In this document: positions 1-8,614 of the stretch, piece by piece
How positions within the stretch are numbered: the first letter of the stretch is position 1
Layout: each line of letters starts with the position of its first letter
From: Prevotella sp. CAG:1320
GTDB taxonomy: Bacteria; Bacteroidota; Bacteroidia; Bacteroidales; Bacteroidaceae
Assembly (NCBI GenBank): GCA_000435635.1
Contig: FR882149.1
Span: 24,408-88,407, forward strand
DNA: 64,000 nt
Direction: 5' to 3'
Notes under the pieces: generated by a model
Database searches by the model: none
What the model was told of the DNA's origin: nothing
What the model saw: only the letters and a program-made list of their open reading frames with translations
Position numbers and translations under genes: made by a program

Positions 1-631
1 GCTCTTTGACAAAATCACTGCGCTCTTCCGACTGCTCACAGACGATGATACGCTTGGGATGCTTCAGCATGACGCAGAGCAAGGTACAAATACCCGTGGG
101 TCCCGCCCCGATGATGAGCACGGTGTCTTCTTCCGAAATCTCGCTGATGCGTGCAGCCCAGAAGCCCGTGGCAAGGATATCCCCCACGAACAAAGCCTGT
201 TCGTCGGTCACGCCATCGGGGATGCGGTTCAATCCCTGTTGGGCCAATGGCACGCGCACGTATTCCGCCTGTCCGCCGTCGATACGACAACCCAAAGCCC
301 ATCCACCATGCGGCGATGTGCAGTTGTTCACATAGCCATGCCGGCAGAAGTAACATTCCCCGCAGAAAGTCTCCACGTTCACGGTCACCCGGTCTCCTTC
401 TCGGAAGCCCTTGACCTCACTTCCCAGCTCTTCCACCACGCCCACCATCTCATGTCCTACGGTGATGCCTGGCACGGCCCTGGGCACGCTGCCGTGCTTG
501 ATGTGCAAGTCACTGGTACAAATGCTGGACAATGTCACGCGGACTATAGCGTCCGTCGGCTCAAGTATCTCGGGTTTCGGCTTATCTATAAGCTCAAACC
601 TGCCTTTATTTATATAGGTATACGCTTTCAT
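1..631 (-). CDS. Zinc-dependent alcohol dehydrogenase, C-terminus outside window
   Basis: Medium-chain, GroES-like alcohol dehydrogenase that would oxidise an alcohol or polyol with NAD(P). Translating the minus strand from the ATG at 631 gives about 210 residues. They show the catalytic-zinc region (ICTSDLH near residue 37, GHEMVG near 60), a structural-zinc cysteine cluster (CGECYFCRHGYVNNC near 90-105) and the start of the Rossmann fold (IIGAGPTG near 175). The family is usually about 350 residues, so roughly 40 percent lies beyond base 1. A Bacteroidetes promoter sits about 50 bp upstream. The substrate cannot be named from this fragment. Confidence 0.9.
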   Translation of the reverse strand, partial: MKAYTYINKGRFELIDKPKPEILEPTDAIVRVTLSSICTSDLHIKHGSVPRAVPGITVGHEMVGVVEELGSEVKGFREGDRVTVNVETFCGECYFCRHGYVNNCTSPHGGWALGCRIDGGQAEYVRVPLAQQGLNRIPDGVTDEQALFVGDILATGFWAARISEISEEDTVLIIGAGPTGICTLLCVMLKHPKRIIVCEQSEERSDFVKE

Positions 632-682
632 CACCGCTGTAAACAAATGGATTTCCTTCAGATTGCAACCGTTTTCCGTTTG

Positions 683-690
683 CAAAGATA
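683..690 (-). promoter_or_regulatory. Promoter -7 box for the alcohol dehydrogenase
   Basis: Reads TATCTTTG on the minus strand, a perfect match to the Bacteroidetes TAnnTTTG box, about 50 bp before the dehydrogenase ATG at 631. No clear TTTG was found at the usual upstream distance. Confidence 0.6.
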
Positions 691-785
691 ATGTTTATTT
701 GTGGCAATCCCGCCAATTATTTCCACAATTTGCAATCCGATATAACAGGTTACTATAATTTGTCGGACTCATGAATATATCTTCA

Positions 786-968
786 TGTTGCCGGAAGTAC
801 AATATCCTTTCCAGTACCAGCTAAGTGGTACTGCAGTTTCTGCTAGCTGGTACTGCAGTACCACTTAGCTGGTACTGGAGTTTCAGTTAGCTAGTACTGG
901 GAAGATACTATAGCTTCCCGTAACATGGAGCTGTATATGCCACGGCATCTTTATAACTTTTCGTCGAA
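786..968. repeat. Palindromic repeat cluster A1 with conserved downstream segment
   Basis: The array contains a 22-bp unit at 812-833 whose exact reverse complement recurs at 856-877. Between and beside them lie variants that share the word CTGGTACTG and an alternative end word AGTTTC. The left end (786-811) and right end (about 901-927) are imperfect inverted repeats of each other, so the whole could fold into one long hairpin. The segment at 922-968 is repeated at 39110-39156 with two mismatches. Related clusters lie at 38981-39156 and 59888-59995. No ORF is present. There is no regular spacer and no cas gene, so this is not a CRISPR array. Confidence 0.8.
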
Positions 969-970
969 AT

Positions 971-998
971 CAACTTGTTTTGCTTAACAAAACAACTT
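971..998. repeat. Inverted repeat cluster D1 (CAAAACAACTT word)
   Basis: CAACTTGTTTTG and CAAAACAACTT face each other across a five-base gap and can form a stem. The same word recurs at 39168-39204 and 58391-58430. A 19-mer starting CTGATTATCAAT follows at 1026-1044 and recurs with one mismatch at 38605-38623. From about 1045 to 1261 I see no gene and no further structure. Confidence 0.65.
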
Positions 999-1261
999 AT
1001 TTCCCGACGCATACTTAAACTACATCTGATTATCAATGAGTTACGCTTTAAACGGTTCAAGAGCGATATTTTCAGATAGTACACTTTCTTTCACATGGTC
1101 ACTTTAACGTATTTAACTTTTGTTTACGGTTGGAGTAATGGTTACTTAGTTGCTGAATAGTGTAAAACGCATTGTAAATTATATATTTAGTACAATTTCA
1201 ATAAAAATGACATGAAATTTTGTGAACGTCACGATGATGGATGTTGGACATCAAAACCTCG

Positions 1262-1470
1262 TCATGACGCTATTCCTTCTTTGATGAAAGTTTCATCACA
1301 CTTTCTCCAAAAGAAAGTATTGAACATATTTTTCAAGACTTCATCAGGTGTGATTCCACCGCCAACAATTTCAGCAAGGAGAAAGAAATATTCACGGATA
1401 GACAGGTCTTCGGATCGCAGGAAAGACTCGCGTTAAGTTCATCCTGCATTCGATTGAGATTAATATGTAA
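1262..1470 (-). pseudogene. Decayed second copy of an mnmE 3' end
   Basis: On the minus strand a frame ending at the TGA at 1262-1264 encodes a segment that aligns with the last 26 residues of the complete MnmE at 8615-9973: about 16 of 26 positions are identical, including GG-I-TP-EVL-N. The match continues weakly upstream but needs a frameshift near 1430. There is no start codon. The essential C-terminal CIGK is replaced by FWRK and the frame runs on 13 further residues. Its orientation is that of mnmE. It may be a leftover from an element that integrates at the mnmE 3' end; that origin is inference. Confidence 0.5.
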
Positions 1471-1845
1471 TTTAAAATTTTTCAGCAAAGAAAATGAAAG
1501 TGCTCACTTTCCTGTTATGGGAATGAAGTTTATAAATAAGTTTATCAATCCATATAACATATATGAGTCTATTAAACTTATAAACTCAAAGGTTTGTGCT
1601 GTTGTATGGTTGAATCAGTTAAGCAAGTTGAGTTTAAAATACATGTATATATACATGGGTAAATCTAAACTTTAAACTTGTAGAGTAAACCATGGTAGGA
1701 TAGAAGTTCGCTTATGGACCGATTGGCTTTGCTCTTTTCTCCTTGCTGAAAATATCAACATAAGTTATCTTGTGGATTAGTCCTCGATGTAGATTATTTA
1801 GAATTAAAATATCTATCAAAACATCATAAAATAAAGAGAATTTAT
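1471..1845. other. Gene-free stretch upstream of hipBA
   Basis: No convincing coding frame. The only structure I noticed is a 16-bp perfect inverted repeat with arms at 1369-1384 (inside the mnmE remnant) and 1736-1751. This suggests that part of the remnant was duplicated in the opposite direction. Confidence 0.4.
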
Positions 1846-1864
1846 TATATTTGCATATTATATG
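1846..1864 (+). promoter_or_regulatory. hipBA promoter and candidate operator
   Basis: TATATTTG at 1846-1853 matches the Bacteroidetes -7 box. It is followed directly by CATATTATATG (1854-1864), a palindrome with one central base lying across the expected transcription start, 12 bp before the hipB ATG. HipB-type antitoxins autoregulate by binding palindromes at their promoter, so this is a natural operator candidate. The operator role is inference. Confidence 0.5.
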
Positions 1865-1876
1865 ATAGGTTGATAT

Positions 1877-2197
1877 ATGGTTAAGACAACGATGGGCACA
1901 AAGTTGCCAAGGAAATTAGAGCAGAAGATGCAGATAGTTGGTGAGCAGATTAAGCTGGCCAGACTTCGCAGGAATCTCAGTGTAGCTCAGGTAGCTGAAC
2001 GTGCCACCTGTTCTCCTCTGACGGTTTCACGTATAGAGAAAGGCACACCGACTGTGGCAATAGGTATTTATCTAAGGGTGCTTTATGCACTTCAGCTGGA
2101 TGATGATATTCTGCTGCTTGCAAAAGAAGATGCAATGGGAAAGGCCTTGCAGGATTTGAGTCTTAAGAAACGAGAAAGAGCATCCAAAAAAGAATAA
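1877..2197 (+). CDS. hipB: HipB-like antitoxin, XRE-family DNA-binding protein
   Basis: A 106-residue protein with one Xre/Cro helix-turn-helix covering about residues 25-85: IKLARLRRNLSVAQVAERA, then TCSPLTVSRIEKG as the recognition region. It sits 3 bp upstream of a HipA-like kinase gene, the standard antitoxin-toxin order. Its expected role is to bind and restrain HipA and to repress the operon. The basic C-terminal tail (KKRERASKKE) is unstructured-looking. The start is the ATG at 1877; an in-frame ATG six codons on is an alternative. Base composition is AT-rich compared with the housekeeping genes after 8.6 kb, consistent with acquisition. Confidence 0.88.
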   Translation: MVKTTMGTKLPRKLEQKMQIVGEQIKLARLRRNLSVAQVAERATCSPLTVSRIEKGTPTVAIGIYLRVLYALQLDDDILLLAKEDAMGKALQDLSLKKRERASKKE

Positions 2198-2200
2198 GCG

Positions 2201-3463
2201 ATGAAGAAACTTTATGTATTTGCCGATTTCGATTGGCTGAAAGAACCAAGGCTTGTTGGAGAGTTGAGTTACGAATCACTTCGTGGCTCAGACAGTTATG
2301 GATTTTGCTATAGCAATGAGTGGTTGAAGGATTATGGTAGTCTGTTTCTTAGTGATGATTTGAACAATTATCCTGGCCAGCAGTACACGACTCCAGACAA
2401 GGATATATTCGGCTGCTTTTCTGATGCTCTTCCAGACAGGTGGGGACAAACCTTGATAAATCGCAGGGAACAGATTCTGGCAAAGGAAGAAAAGAGACCG
2501 GTGCGTAGGCTTTCTTCGTTTGATTATCTGATAGGAATTGAAGACTTTTCTCGTATGGGAGGTTTCCGTTTCAAGGAATCTATGGATGGAGAGTACATAA
2601 ATGCAAGTGAAACCTTGCGCATTCCCCCACTGACAGACATACGGGAGTTGATTGCAGCCAGTTCTGAAATAGAGAAAAGCGAAGAAGAGAACCAGCTTCC
2701 TGAAATGCGATGGATTGCACAATTGGTGCAGCCTGGCTCTTCGCTTGGTGGAGCACGTCCCAAAGCAAGTGTGATGGATGAAAACAAGAATCTTTGTATA
2801 GCAAAGTTTCCATCTCGCAAGGATGATTATGACGCTGGTCTTTGGGAGCATTTCTCACATCTTCTGGCAAAGAACGCCGGGATTAATACGGCGGACACAA
2901 GAGTAATCTCCACAAGTGATAAATATCACACGTTGCTCTCCCGACGATTTGACAGGCGAGCAGATGGTAAACGCATACACTTTGCTTCAGCCATGACACT
3001 TTTGGGGTTGAATGATGGAGCTAATGCCAATACAGGTAATGGTTATTTGGATATTGTTGATTTTATCATTCAAAATTGTACCAATGTGGAAGATAATCTG
3101 AAAGAGCTGTATCGTAGGGTGGCATTCAACATTTGTATCGGTAACACAGATGATCATTTCCGTAATCATGGTTTCCTTCTGACTGTCAAGGGATGGACTC
3201 TGTCACCGGCATATGACATGAATCCTACCGTAAACGAATATCAGAGTCTGCTGATTAACAGCTATACCAATAAATCTGATCTGAAAGAATTGTTGGATTC
3301 TTGTGAGGAGTATATGCTTCCGAAAGAGACTGCTCAACAAATCATCGGTGAGGTTCTGAATGCAGTAAAGGAATGGCGAGCATTGGCCACACGACTGGGC
3401 CTTGCGAAAAGTGAGCAGGAACGTTTTGTGGCAGTTTTTGAGCGGATAAATACTATCTTATGA
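2201..3463 (+). CDS. hipA: HipA-like serine/threonine kinase toxin
   Basis: A 420-residue type II toxin kinase; E. coli HipA (about 440 residues) phosphorylates GltX. Visible elements are the N-terminal HipA domain (about residues 10-110), a glycine-rich nucleotide loop GSSLGGARPK near 178, a kinase lysine in IAKFPS near 203, the catalytic GNTDDHFRNHGF near 313 and the metal-binding LSPAYDMNP near 332. All key residues are present and there is no frameshift, so it should be active. It begins 3 bp after hipB and is surely co-transcribed. The target tRNA synthetase cannot be inferred from sequence. Confidence 0.9.
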   Translation: MKKLYVFADFDWLKEPRLVGELSYESLRGSDSYGFCYSNEWLKDYGSLFLSDDLNNYPGQQYTTPDKDIFGCFSDALPDRWGQTLINRREQILAKEEKRPVRRLSSFDYLIGIEDFSRMGGFRFKESMDGEYINASETLRIPPLTDIRELIAASSEIEKSEEENQLPEMRWIAQLVQPGSSLGGARPKASVMDENKNLCIAKFPSRKDDYDAGLWEHFSHLLAKNAGINTADTRVISTSDKYHTLLSRRFDRRADGKRIHFASAMTLLGLNDGANANTGNGYLDIVDFIIQNCTNVEDNLKELYRRVAFNICIGNTDDHFRNHGFLLTVKGWTLSPAYDMNPTVNEYQSLLINSYTNKSDLKELLDSCEEYMLPKETAQQIIGEVLNAVKEWRALATRLGLAKSEQERFVAVFERINTIL

Positions 3464-3500
3464 TAGGATAAAGAAAAATTTGATAAAAAAAACAACAGAT

Positions 3501-4508
3501 ATGAATGATAAAGACAAACGGCAATTAGCAAGACTAAGAACATTGGAATTTAAGGAAAAAGAGCAAAAAAATAAAGATGATTTACAGGAAATCCAACAGA
3601 TTGTGGATTCATGTGTTTTTCATTATACCAATGCGGGTACATTAGTAGGTATGCTTAAAAATGCCTCAATAGAAAATCCTTCTATGACGTTTTGGGCTTC
3701 GCATACGTCCTATATGAATGATCCAAAAGAAAAAGAATATGGTATTGAGAAAATGTGGGAAATATTACCAGAAGTTGAAAATGAACTGTCTATTCCTGTT
3801 GGACAGAGAATTACAGAACTTGATAGAGAAGATTTAGATCAGTTTATTTTAGAAAGAAATATCGAAGAAAATAGTCTGACAAATGTGTATTCCATATCGT
3901 TTTCTAAGTCCTTTGATTCTCTTCCAATGTGGAGCATGTATGGCCAAAATGGAAATGGTATTTGTTTGGGTTTTGATTTAATGAAATTAAACGAATTCTT
4001 AATTTCTAAAAATATGGAACCACTAAAAGGACTTACATATGGAATAGGAGAAGAAATATCTAATATACAAAAGACAAATAAAGAGTTGATATGTTGGAAA
4101 GAATATATTAAATATGTTTATAAAACAAATCGAAGCTTTATTGAAAAACATATGGATATGAATTCTAAGAGTCAAGAGTATACAAATATTAATATTGCCT
4201 TAGATAATTATATAGCGCTATTAGCTATAGTTCCAGGTAATGTAAAGATTCCTGCTTATAAATATGAAAATGAATATAGACTTTATTGTAGAGAATTAAA
4301 TCATAAAGTTTGTTTTAGAGATCGCAATGGGTTATTAATACCCTATATAGAAATGGAATTGCCTTTAGATGCATTGAAATTAATAGAAATAGGACCTACT
4401 GCAGATAAGAATAGGCAAATGATGTCTGTTGCAAAATTACTGAAGGAGAAAGTCAAAGATTTTAAGGCACTGACTTTTTATTCTTCGGAAATACCTTATT
4501 GTCCTTAG
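3501..4508 (+). CDS. DUF2971 domain protein
   Basis: A protein of about 335 residues of unknown biochemical function. Hallmarks of DUF2971 are visible: FHYTNAGTLVGMLKNA near residue 40, the invariant-looking SYMNDPKEKEYG near 68, the core WSMYGQNGNGICLGFD near 143, and YENEYRLYC near 253. The ATG at 3501 is preferred; a TTG seven codons upstream only extends the frame. It follows hipA by 37 bp in the same direction and may be transcribed with it. Strongly AT-rich. DUF2971 genes are often found in accessory regions next to defence genes, and this setting fits, but no activity should be assumed. Confidence 0.85.
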   Translation: MNDKDKRQLARLRTLEFKEKEQKNKDDLQEIQQIVDSCVFHYTNAGTLVGMLKNASIENPSMTFWASHTSYMNDPKEKEYGIEKMWEILPEVENELSIPVGQRITELDREDLDQFILERNIEENSLTNVYSISFSKSFDSLPMWSMYGQNGNGICLGFDLMKLNEFLISKNMEPLKGLTYGIGEEISNIQKTNKELICWKEYIKYVYKTNRSFIEKHMDMNSKSQEYTNINIALDNYIALLAIVPGNVKIPAYKYENEYRLYCRELNHKVCFRDRNGLLIPYIEMELPLDALKLIEIGPTADKNRQMMSVAKLLKEKVKDFKALTFYSSEIPYCP

Positions 4509-4571
4509 TTGTCTTTGTCCCTCTGAGGAAAACATCTTCAATACGCTGTATTCACTAATGTAAGACTATAG

Positions 4572-4609
4572 GATATTAGCCCTGACCCTATAAGATCAGA
4601 GCTAATATT
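4572..4609. terminator. Hairpin between convergent DUF2971 and DUF262 genes
   Basis: Arms 4572-4585 and 4596-4609 pair at 12 of 14 positions around a 10-base loop, in the space between two genes that converge. It probably terminates transcription from both sides, although T-runs are weak. Confidence 0.6.
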
Positions 4610-4661
4610 CATTGTTATATTGTAACAATTGTGTCTTTTCAGTTAATTCTGTGATTGGATC

Positions 4662-6533
4662 TCAACTTTTACATGCCACTTTTAATAAATCTATCATCTC
4701 GTTTTCATGTTTTTGACACTGAGTCTCAATCCAATCATTATTTGAGCATTTTTCTATAATTTCACCCATAATCCGCAGCTTCAGGCTACCATTTTTTATA
4801 AACTTACCATAGGACTTCAACTTTGATTCTGGTGATAGATTGGAGAATTTAGAGTTTACATTTCGTGATATGATGCATAGGTTTCCAAATGTATCCTTAT
4901 CATCCCATCTATGAAATGAATCTTTTGATGGATTTTGTGGATACCAATGTTCTACAGAATTACGGAATTCAAAAACAAATTTGTCATATTTAGTTTTATG
5001 TTTCTTCCATAACAAATAATCCAGGAAGTTAAATACAATATGTGGAGTTGTGACCCCAAGTTTATAGTTCTTACCGTCTAAAAAGTTTCTTTTAGTTGCT
5101 TGTGCAGCTATGGATTCTACTTTTGCTGGGAATTCAGGATTTTCATTGTTTGTATCAAAGAGCCATATCAAAAGTTCTGTTATCCAGTGCATTACCTTGG
5201 GCGATGTATACGACACACGTAGGGCCGATTGAATCATCATACATTCTTTGTTTCGAGGAGCATATGTTTTTTCCCATTCATTATCATATTTCAATTTTGT
5301 ATTTGAATAGTATGCTTTCTTATTACTGCCTTGTCCGGATGTAAACAGTTCCTTAAGGCTCCATTGTCCTTCATTGTCTTCACCCGTAAACTCACGCTTA
5401 ATGATATAGTTGTCAAAAAGATACCGGGCATTAAGAAGATGAATAATAAACATTTTAGAGAAGTCATCATTTTTTATAGACGCCCCATCTATCTTTCCAT
5501 TCTTTATGACATAATCGAAATCAGCTATCAGCTTTTTATCATCAAGTAAATCACCTAAAGGTCTTTCTAATGATACATTATAAATTTCTACAAACACTCT
5601 CAGTGTATGAAGAAGGAAGTAGGGGAAGTTTATAATGCTTTCAAAACGTACATGGACATTTTCATCAAACAAACCGTCAATATTACTCACCTTAAAGTTA
5701 CTATCGATAATTTCCCTTATATCAGGGATATTGTTTGAATCATCATTTTTCCCTATACATTTGCTATATTTCTCCCATTTATTGGCAGGCATATTATTCC
5801 ATTCATTCCCGAAGATTTTCTGCCTGTCGGTTGGTGAGAAGTGCATTTGTGCATATCCCGTCATATCGCTGCATGCATTCCATATTCTTGAAAAGAAATC
5901 CCGTTCAGATGAATTATTAAGATACCCCATCAAGTTGGCTTTAAGAATATCATGCTGTTCCAATTGTTCGCCACGCGTGTTCATAATCTCAAAATATCGG
6001 TTCAGATCCGTATGTTCCGGAACTTCTATCCGATATAGTATTACCTGCTTTAGGCGTGAAACAAAATTATCGATATTAAAATCTTTTTCATTTTCGATTT
6101 TTTGACTAATTGCCTTTATTCCATTAATAATAGACTGTTCGAATCTTCCGTCATCATCAATTGTTCCTTCCAGAATTTTTTGTATGTTGGAAAGGGTAAA
6201 GTTTGAATTCGGGCGGCAGTCAAATGACAGATTGTAGCCTACATCATTAGTCAGGGCCCCTTTATAAGCTAAATAATGCAACAAGAGATACAGAGTCGTA
6301 AGACGCTGCTGTCCGTCAATGACTTCATAAGATTCTGACTTATATTTCACTTTGGAAACTATAAGCGAACCTATATAATAGTTATTTGATGAATCAAAAT
6401 CATTAATATCATCTATCAGTTGCCCAATCTCTTTATCTTCCCAAGCATACGCACGCTGATAACGTGGAATCACATAATGAGCATCCGTATCAAATATGCT
6501 TTTCTCATCCAGTATTCTCAGTTCTTCTATCAT
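4662..6533 (-). CDS. DUF262 and DUF1524 protein, GmrSD-type restriction family
   Basis: A 623-residue protein. The N-terminal DUF262 domain (ParB/sulfiredoxin-like nucleotidase of GmrS) shows PRYQRAYAWEDKE near residue 23 and YEVIDGQQRLTTLYLLLHY near 71. The C-terminal region from about 525 has the DUF1524 HNH-nuclease signature: EHWYPQ, then GNLCIISRNVNSKFSN. In GmrSD these domains use a nucleotide to cut DNA carrying modified bases, and SspE uses the same pair against unmodified phage DNA. It starts 1 bp after the stop of the neighbouring DUF262 gene, so the two form one operon. Likely anti-phage; the exact trigger is unknown. Confidence 0.88.
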   Translation of the reverse strand: MIEELRILDEKSIFDTDAHYVIPRYQRAYAWEDKEIGQLIDDINDFDSSNNYYIGSLIVSKVKYKSESYEVIDGQQRLTTLYLLLHYLAYKGALTNDVGYNLSFDCRPNSNFTLSNIQKILEGTIDDDGRFEQSIINGIKAISQKIENEKDFNIDNFVSRLKQVILYRIEVPEHTDLNRYFEIMNTRGEQLEQHDILKANLMGYLNNSSERDFFSRIWNACSDMTGYAQMHFSPTDRQKIFGNEWNNMPANKWEKYSKCIGKNDDSNNIPDIREIIDSNFKVSNIDGLFDENVHVRFESIINFPYFLLHTLRVFVEIYNVSLERPLGDLLDDKKLIADFDYVIKNGKIDGASIKNDDFSKMFIIHLLNARYLFDNYIIKREFTGEDNEGQWSLKELFTSGQGSNKKAYYSNTKLKYDNEWEKTYAPRNKECMMIQSALRVSYTSPKVMHWITELLIWLFDTNNENPEFPAKVESIAAQATKRNFLDGKNYKLGVTTPHIVFNFLDYLLWKKHKTKYDKFVFEFRNSVEHWYPQNPSKDSFHRWDDKDTFGNLCIISRNVNSKFSNLSPESKLKSYGKFIKNGSLKLRIMGEIIEKCSNNDWIETQCQKHENEMIDLLKVACKS

Positions 6534-6534
6534 A

Positions 6535-7854
6535 TCAAATCGTGTATCCGTTTAGTTTGCAAAGTTTTTTATATAAATCGTTATAATTGTTACTGGCAGC
6601 CTGATTGTCCGCTCTCATTTTGAGCCTCATACCGGAGATTTCCGTATGCTTACGGGCATAGGATATCATTGATATTACAGGTATAGTATTACTGTAGTTA
6701 CTGTTTTCTTTTGAACCGATAGCATACCGATTGATAGTGTCAAAACCCAAATGAATCATATCCACTCTAATCATCATTGCCCAGGTACACAGTTTCTTTA
6801 CTGCCATTACATCAAAGTTATGAAAACGGTCATAGTAGCATAGAAGTGCACAGAAGAACAGGTTGCGTGCATGATTAATTCCTGTTGAGGATGACTTACG
6901 GAGCTTGTCGAGCTCCTCAACCGAATCAACATCCTTTCCTTCCGTGAGAATCAGTTTCACTTCGTTAAAATCTGGGTTCGTAATTATTTCCTCTTTGATA
7001 TTATGCAACATCAGCATATAATGATCTACCATTTCAAAGAAGTCTCCACCGGAAATGAAAGGCTCTGTGAGCAGGAAGTATGGCATGGCTTTATTGGCTC
7101 TATGTGCATAAGTATATCCCGTACTTTCCTCAATGCCCTTATATATGTCAATCTTTGCAGCGGTGAAATTACCGCACTTCCTGCGTTTGGCCCAATTCCA
7201 TAAGGGATATAGGTAAAGATCAAACAATTCCCGGATGGCTTTCGGATTCTTTGACTCCCATTTTATCACAGCATTCTGCATTTCATACTTGTCGTGGATT
7301 TCTCTAAGATGATAAGCTTTAAGCAGATCATGCGGATATAAAGCCCGGCCACGCGTATTCTGGGAATCAAAAAGCTGGAAAGCCTCACTTACATTGTCAA
7401 CTATGATTACAACAACTTCCAGAATATTTTTCAAAGCATCTTCAAAAATATCCTTACCATCTTTGTCTACTGAGGAGAACCATTCGGATATTGTTCTATA
7501 GTTATCATGCAAATTCTTTTGCGTAACTTTATTGGAGAATTTTGTATCCAGTAATTTGCATGTGTATTCTGGTTGAAAATATAAATATAATAAGAGAAAA
7601 GAAAGAATACGTTGCTGACCATCGACAATTTCATACTCATTATTCTCGTTTTCATGAAGAATTACCGTACCTATCCGATATTTGAAGTTAGAATACTTTC
7701 TACTATCTTCTATGCTTTTTTGTATGTCAAGAATAAGATCGGTTATATTTTTGCCAGTCCATTTATACGGACGCTGATAATCTGGTATAATAAGATTTGC
7801 ATCTAATAACTTATCTATAGACCATATCTGGGGAGTTCTTTTTATATAATTCAT
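6535..7854 (-). CDS. DUF262 protein without recognisable nuclease domain
   Basis: A 439-residue protein and the upstream member of the tandem pair. It has the DUF262 motifs DYQRPYKWTG near residue 25, IGTVILHENE near 62 and YEIVDGQQRILSFLLLYLY near 74, and a second conserved block near 170 (AFQLFDSQNTRGR). I see no DUF1524 HNH motif at its C-terminus, so it may supply only nucleotide or DNA sensing while the larger partner cuts. Both genes are AT-rich. I find no promoter in the 40 bp upstream; transcription could come from the broken AbiEi gene's promoter at about 8481. Confidence 0.85.
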   Translation of the reverse strand: MNYIKRTPQIWSIDKLLDANLIIPDYQRPYKWTGKNITDLILDIQKSIEDSRKYSNFKYRIGTVILHENENNEYEIVDGQQRILSFLLLYLYFQPEYTCKLLDTKFSNKVTQKNLHDNYRTISEWFSSVDKDGKDIFEDALKNILEVVVIIVDNVSEAFQLFDSQNTRGRALYPHDLLKAYHLREIHDKYEMQNAVIKWESKNPKAIRELFDLYLYPLWNWAKRRKCGNFTAAKIDIYKGIEESTGYTYAHRANKAMPYFLLTEPFISGGDFFEMVDHYMLMLHNIKEEIITNPDFNEVKLILTEGKDVDSVEELDKLRKSSSTGINHARNLFFCALLCYYDRFHNFDVMAVKKLCTWAMMIRVDMIHLGFDTINRYAIGSKENSNYSNTIPVISMISYARKHTEISGMRLKMRADNQAASNNYNDLYKKLCKLNGYTI

Positions 7855-7895
7855 TTTCTCTTGACTTTTTCCGTAATTCTTATTTTGTTCTTTAC

Positions 7896-8459
7896 TTATA
7901 GCTTAATTTGCAGATAATTTTCGAGAACTGTGCCCATGCGGAGTTGCCGGGCATAATCCAATAGTTTACTAATATTCCGTCCAGTCGGGCAAGATAGTTA
8001 TCAATGATTTCTGAGCAGAAATCTATACCTATTTTATTTCTGAACTTAAAGGCATCGCAAACGCATCTTTCCTTGTCATAGATTCTGATATCGTAACCCT
8101 CCACACTCATTTTGATTTACTCCTATTTCCCAAACAGAAGCCGTATAATGATGAAGTTCTATTGGGGGATACGAGGGTGTTATTGCTTTTCTATCTCTTT
8201 TAATGGCTACATGATAGGCTTGTGGCATAGAAGTCATAAGCTTGTGTATGCTCCATGCAGACCAGAGGCAGAAGATCCCACCTGGAATAATTGCTTCTAT
8301 GTCAATCATGCCAGCTGAAAGTTGGTCAATGTTGGCATTCAGTCCTCGTCTGACTTGCACAAGTTCTCCTTGGCGCACACTTTCCAACATCTTATAATAT
8401 GAGGTACGTCCTTTCTCTTTCATGTTAGCTGATGATATGTATAAATTCGATTTTTTCAT
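7896..8459 (-). pseudogene. AbiEi-type antitoxin gene broken by two frameshifts
   Basis: The reading starts at the ATG at 8459 and encodes an AbiEi-like transcriptional antitoxin: an N-terminal winged-helix region (MLESVRQGELVQVRRGL), then PGGIFCLWSAWSIHKL. It leaves frame near 8107 at an AAAA run, where SVEGYDIRIYDKERCVCDAF continues in the next frame. It shifts again near 7973, after which ISKLLDYARQLRMGTVLE is read to a TAA at 7896-7898. Restoring both shifts gives a protein of normal length. No AbiEii nucleotidyltransferase toxin follows; the next gene is the DUF262 pair. A dead regulator, unless its intact first 120 residues still bind DNA. Confidence 0.85.
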
Positions 8460-8480
8460 TTCTTGTCATATTCATCCGTA

Positions 8481-8513
8481 CAAATATACCATATATATAA
8501 GTGTGGTATATTT
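8481..8513 (-). promoter_or_regulatory. AbiEi promoter with overlapping inverted-repeat operator
   Basis: The minus-strand -7 box TATATTTG (8481-8488) is overlapped by one arm of a perfect 9-bp inverted repeat, AAATATACC at 8482-8490 and GGTATATTT at 8505-8513, with a 14-bp spacer. AbiEi proteins are known to autoregulate by binding inverted repeats in their own promoter, so this is a strong operator candidate that has outlived the gene. Confidence 0.6.
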
Positions 8514-8614
8514 ATACAGGAAAATATCCAAAGATCATAAATCTAACTTTATGATTTGGATAATACATATACTTTCAGTAAAAAAGATTTGATATTCTAA
8601 ATTCTATTACATTA

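Noticed and set aside
786-968. CRISPR array
   Set aside because: Units are palindromic, irregularly spaced and interleaved in both orientations, with no unique spacers of constant length and no cas genes in the window.
1454-1675. Small plus-strand frame of 73 codons before hipB
   Set aside because: AT-rich low-complexity sequence with no promoter, no family resemblance, and overlap with the mnmE remnant region.
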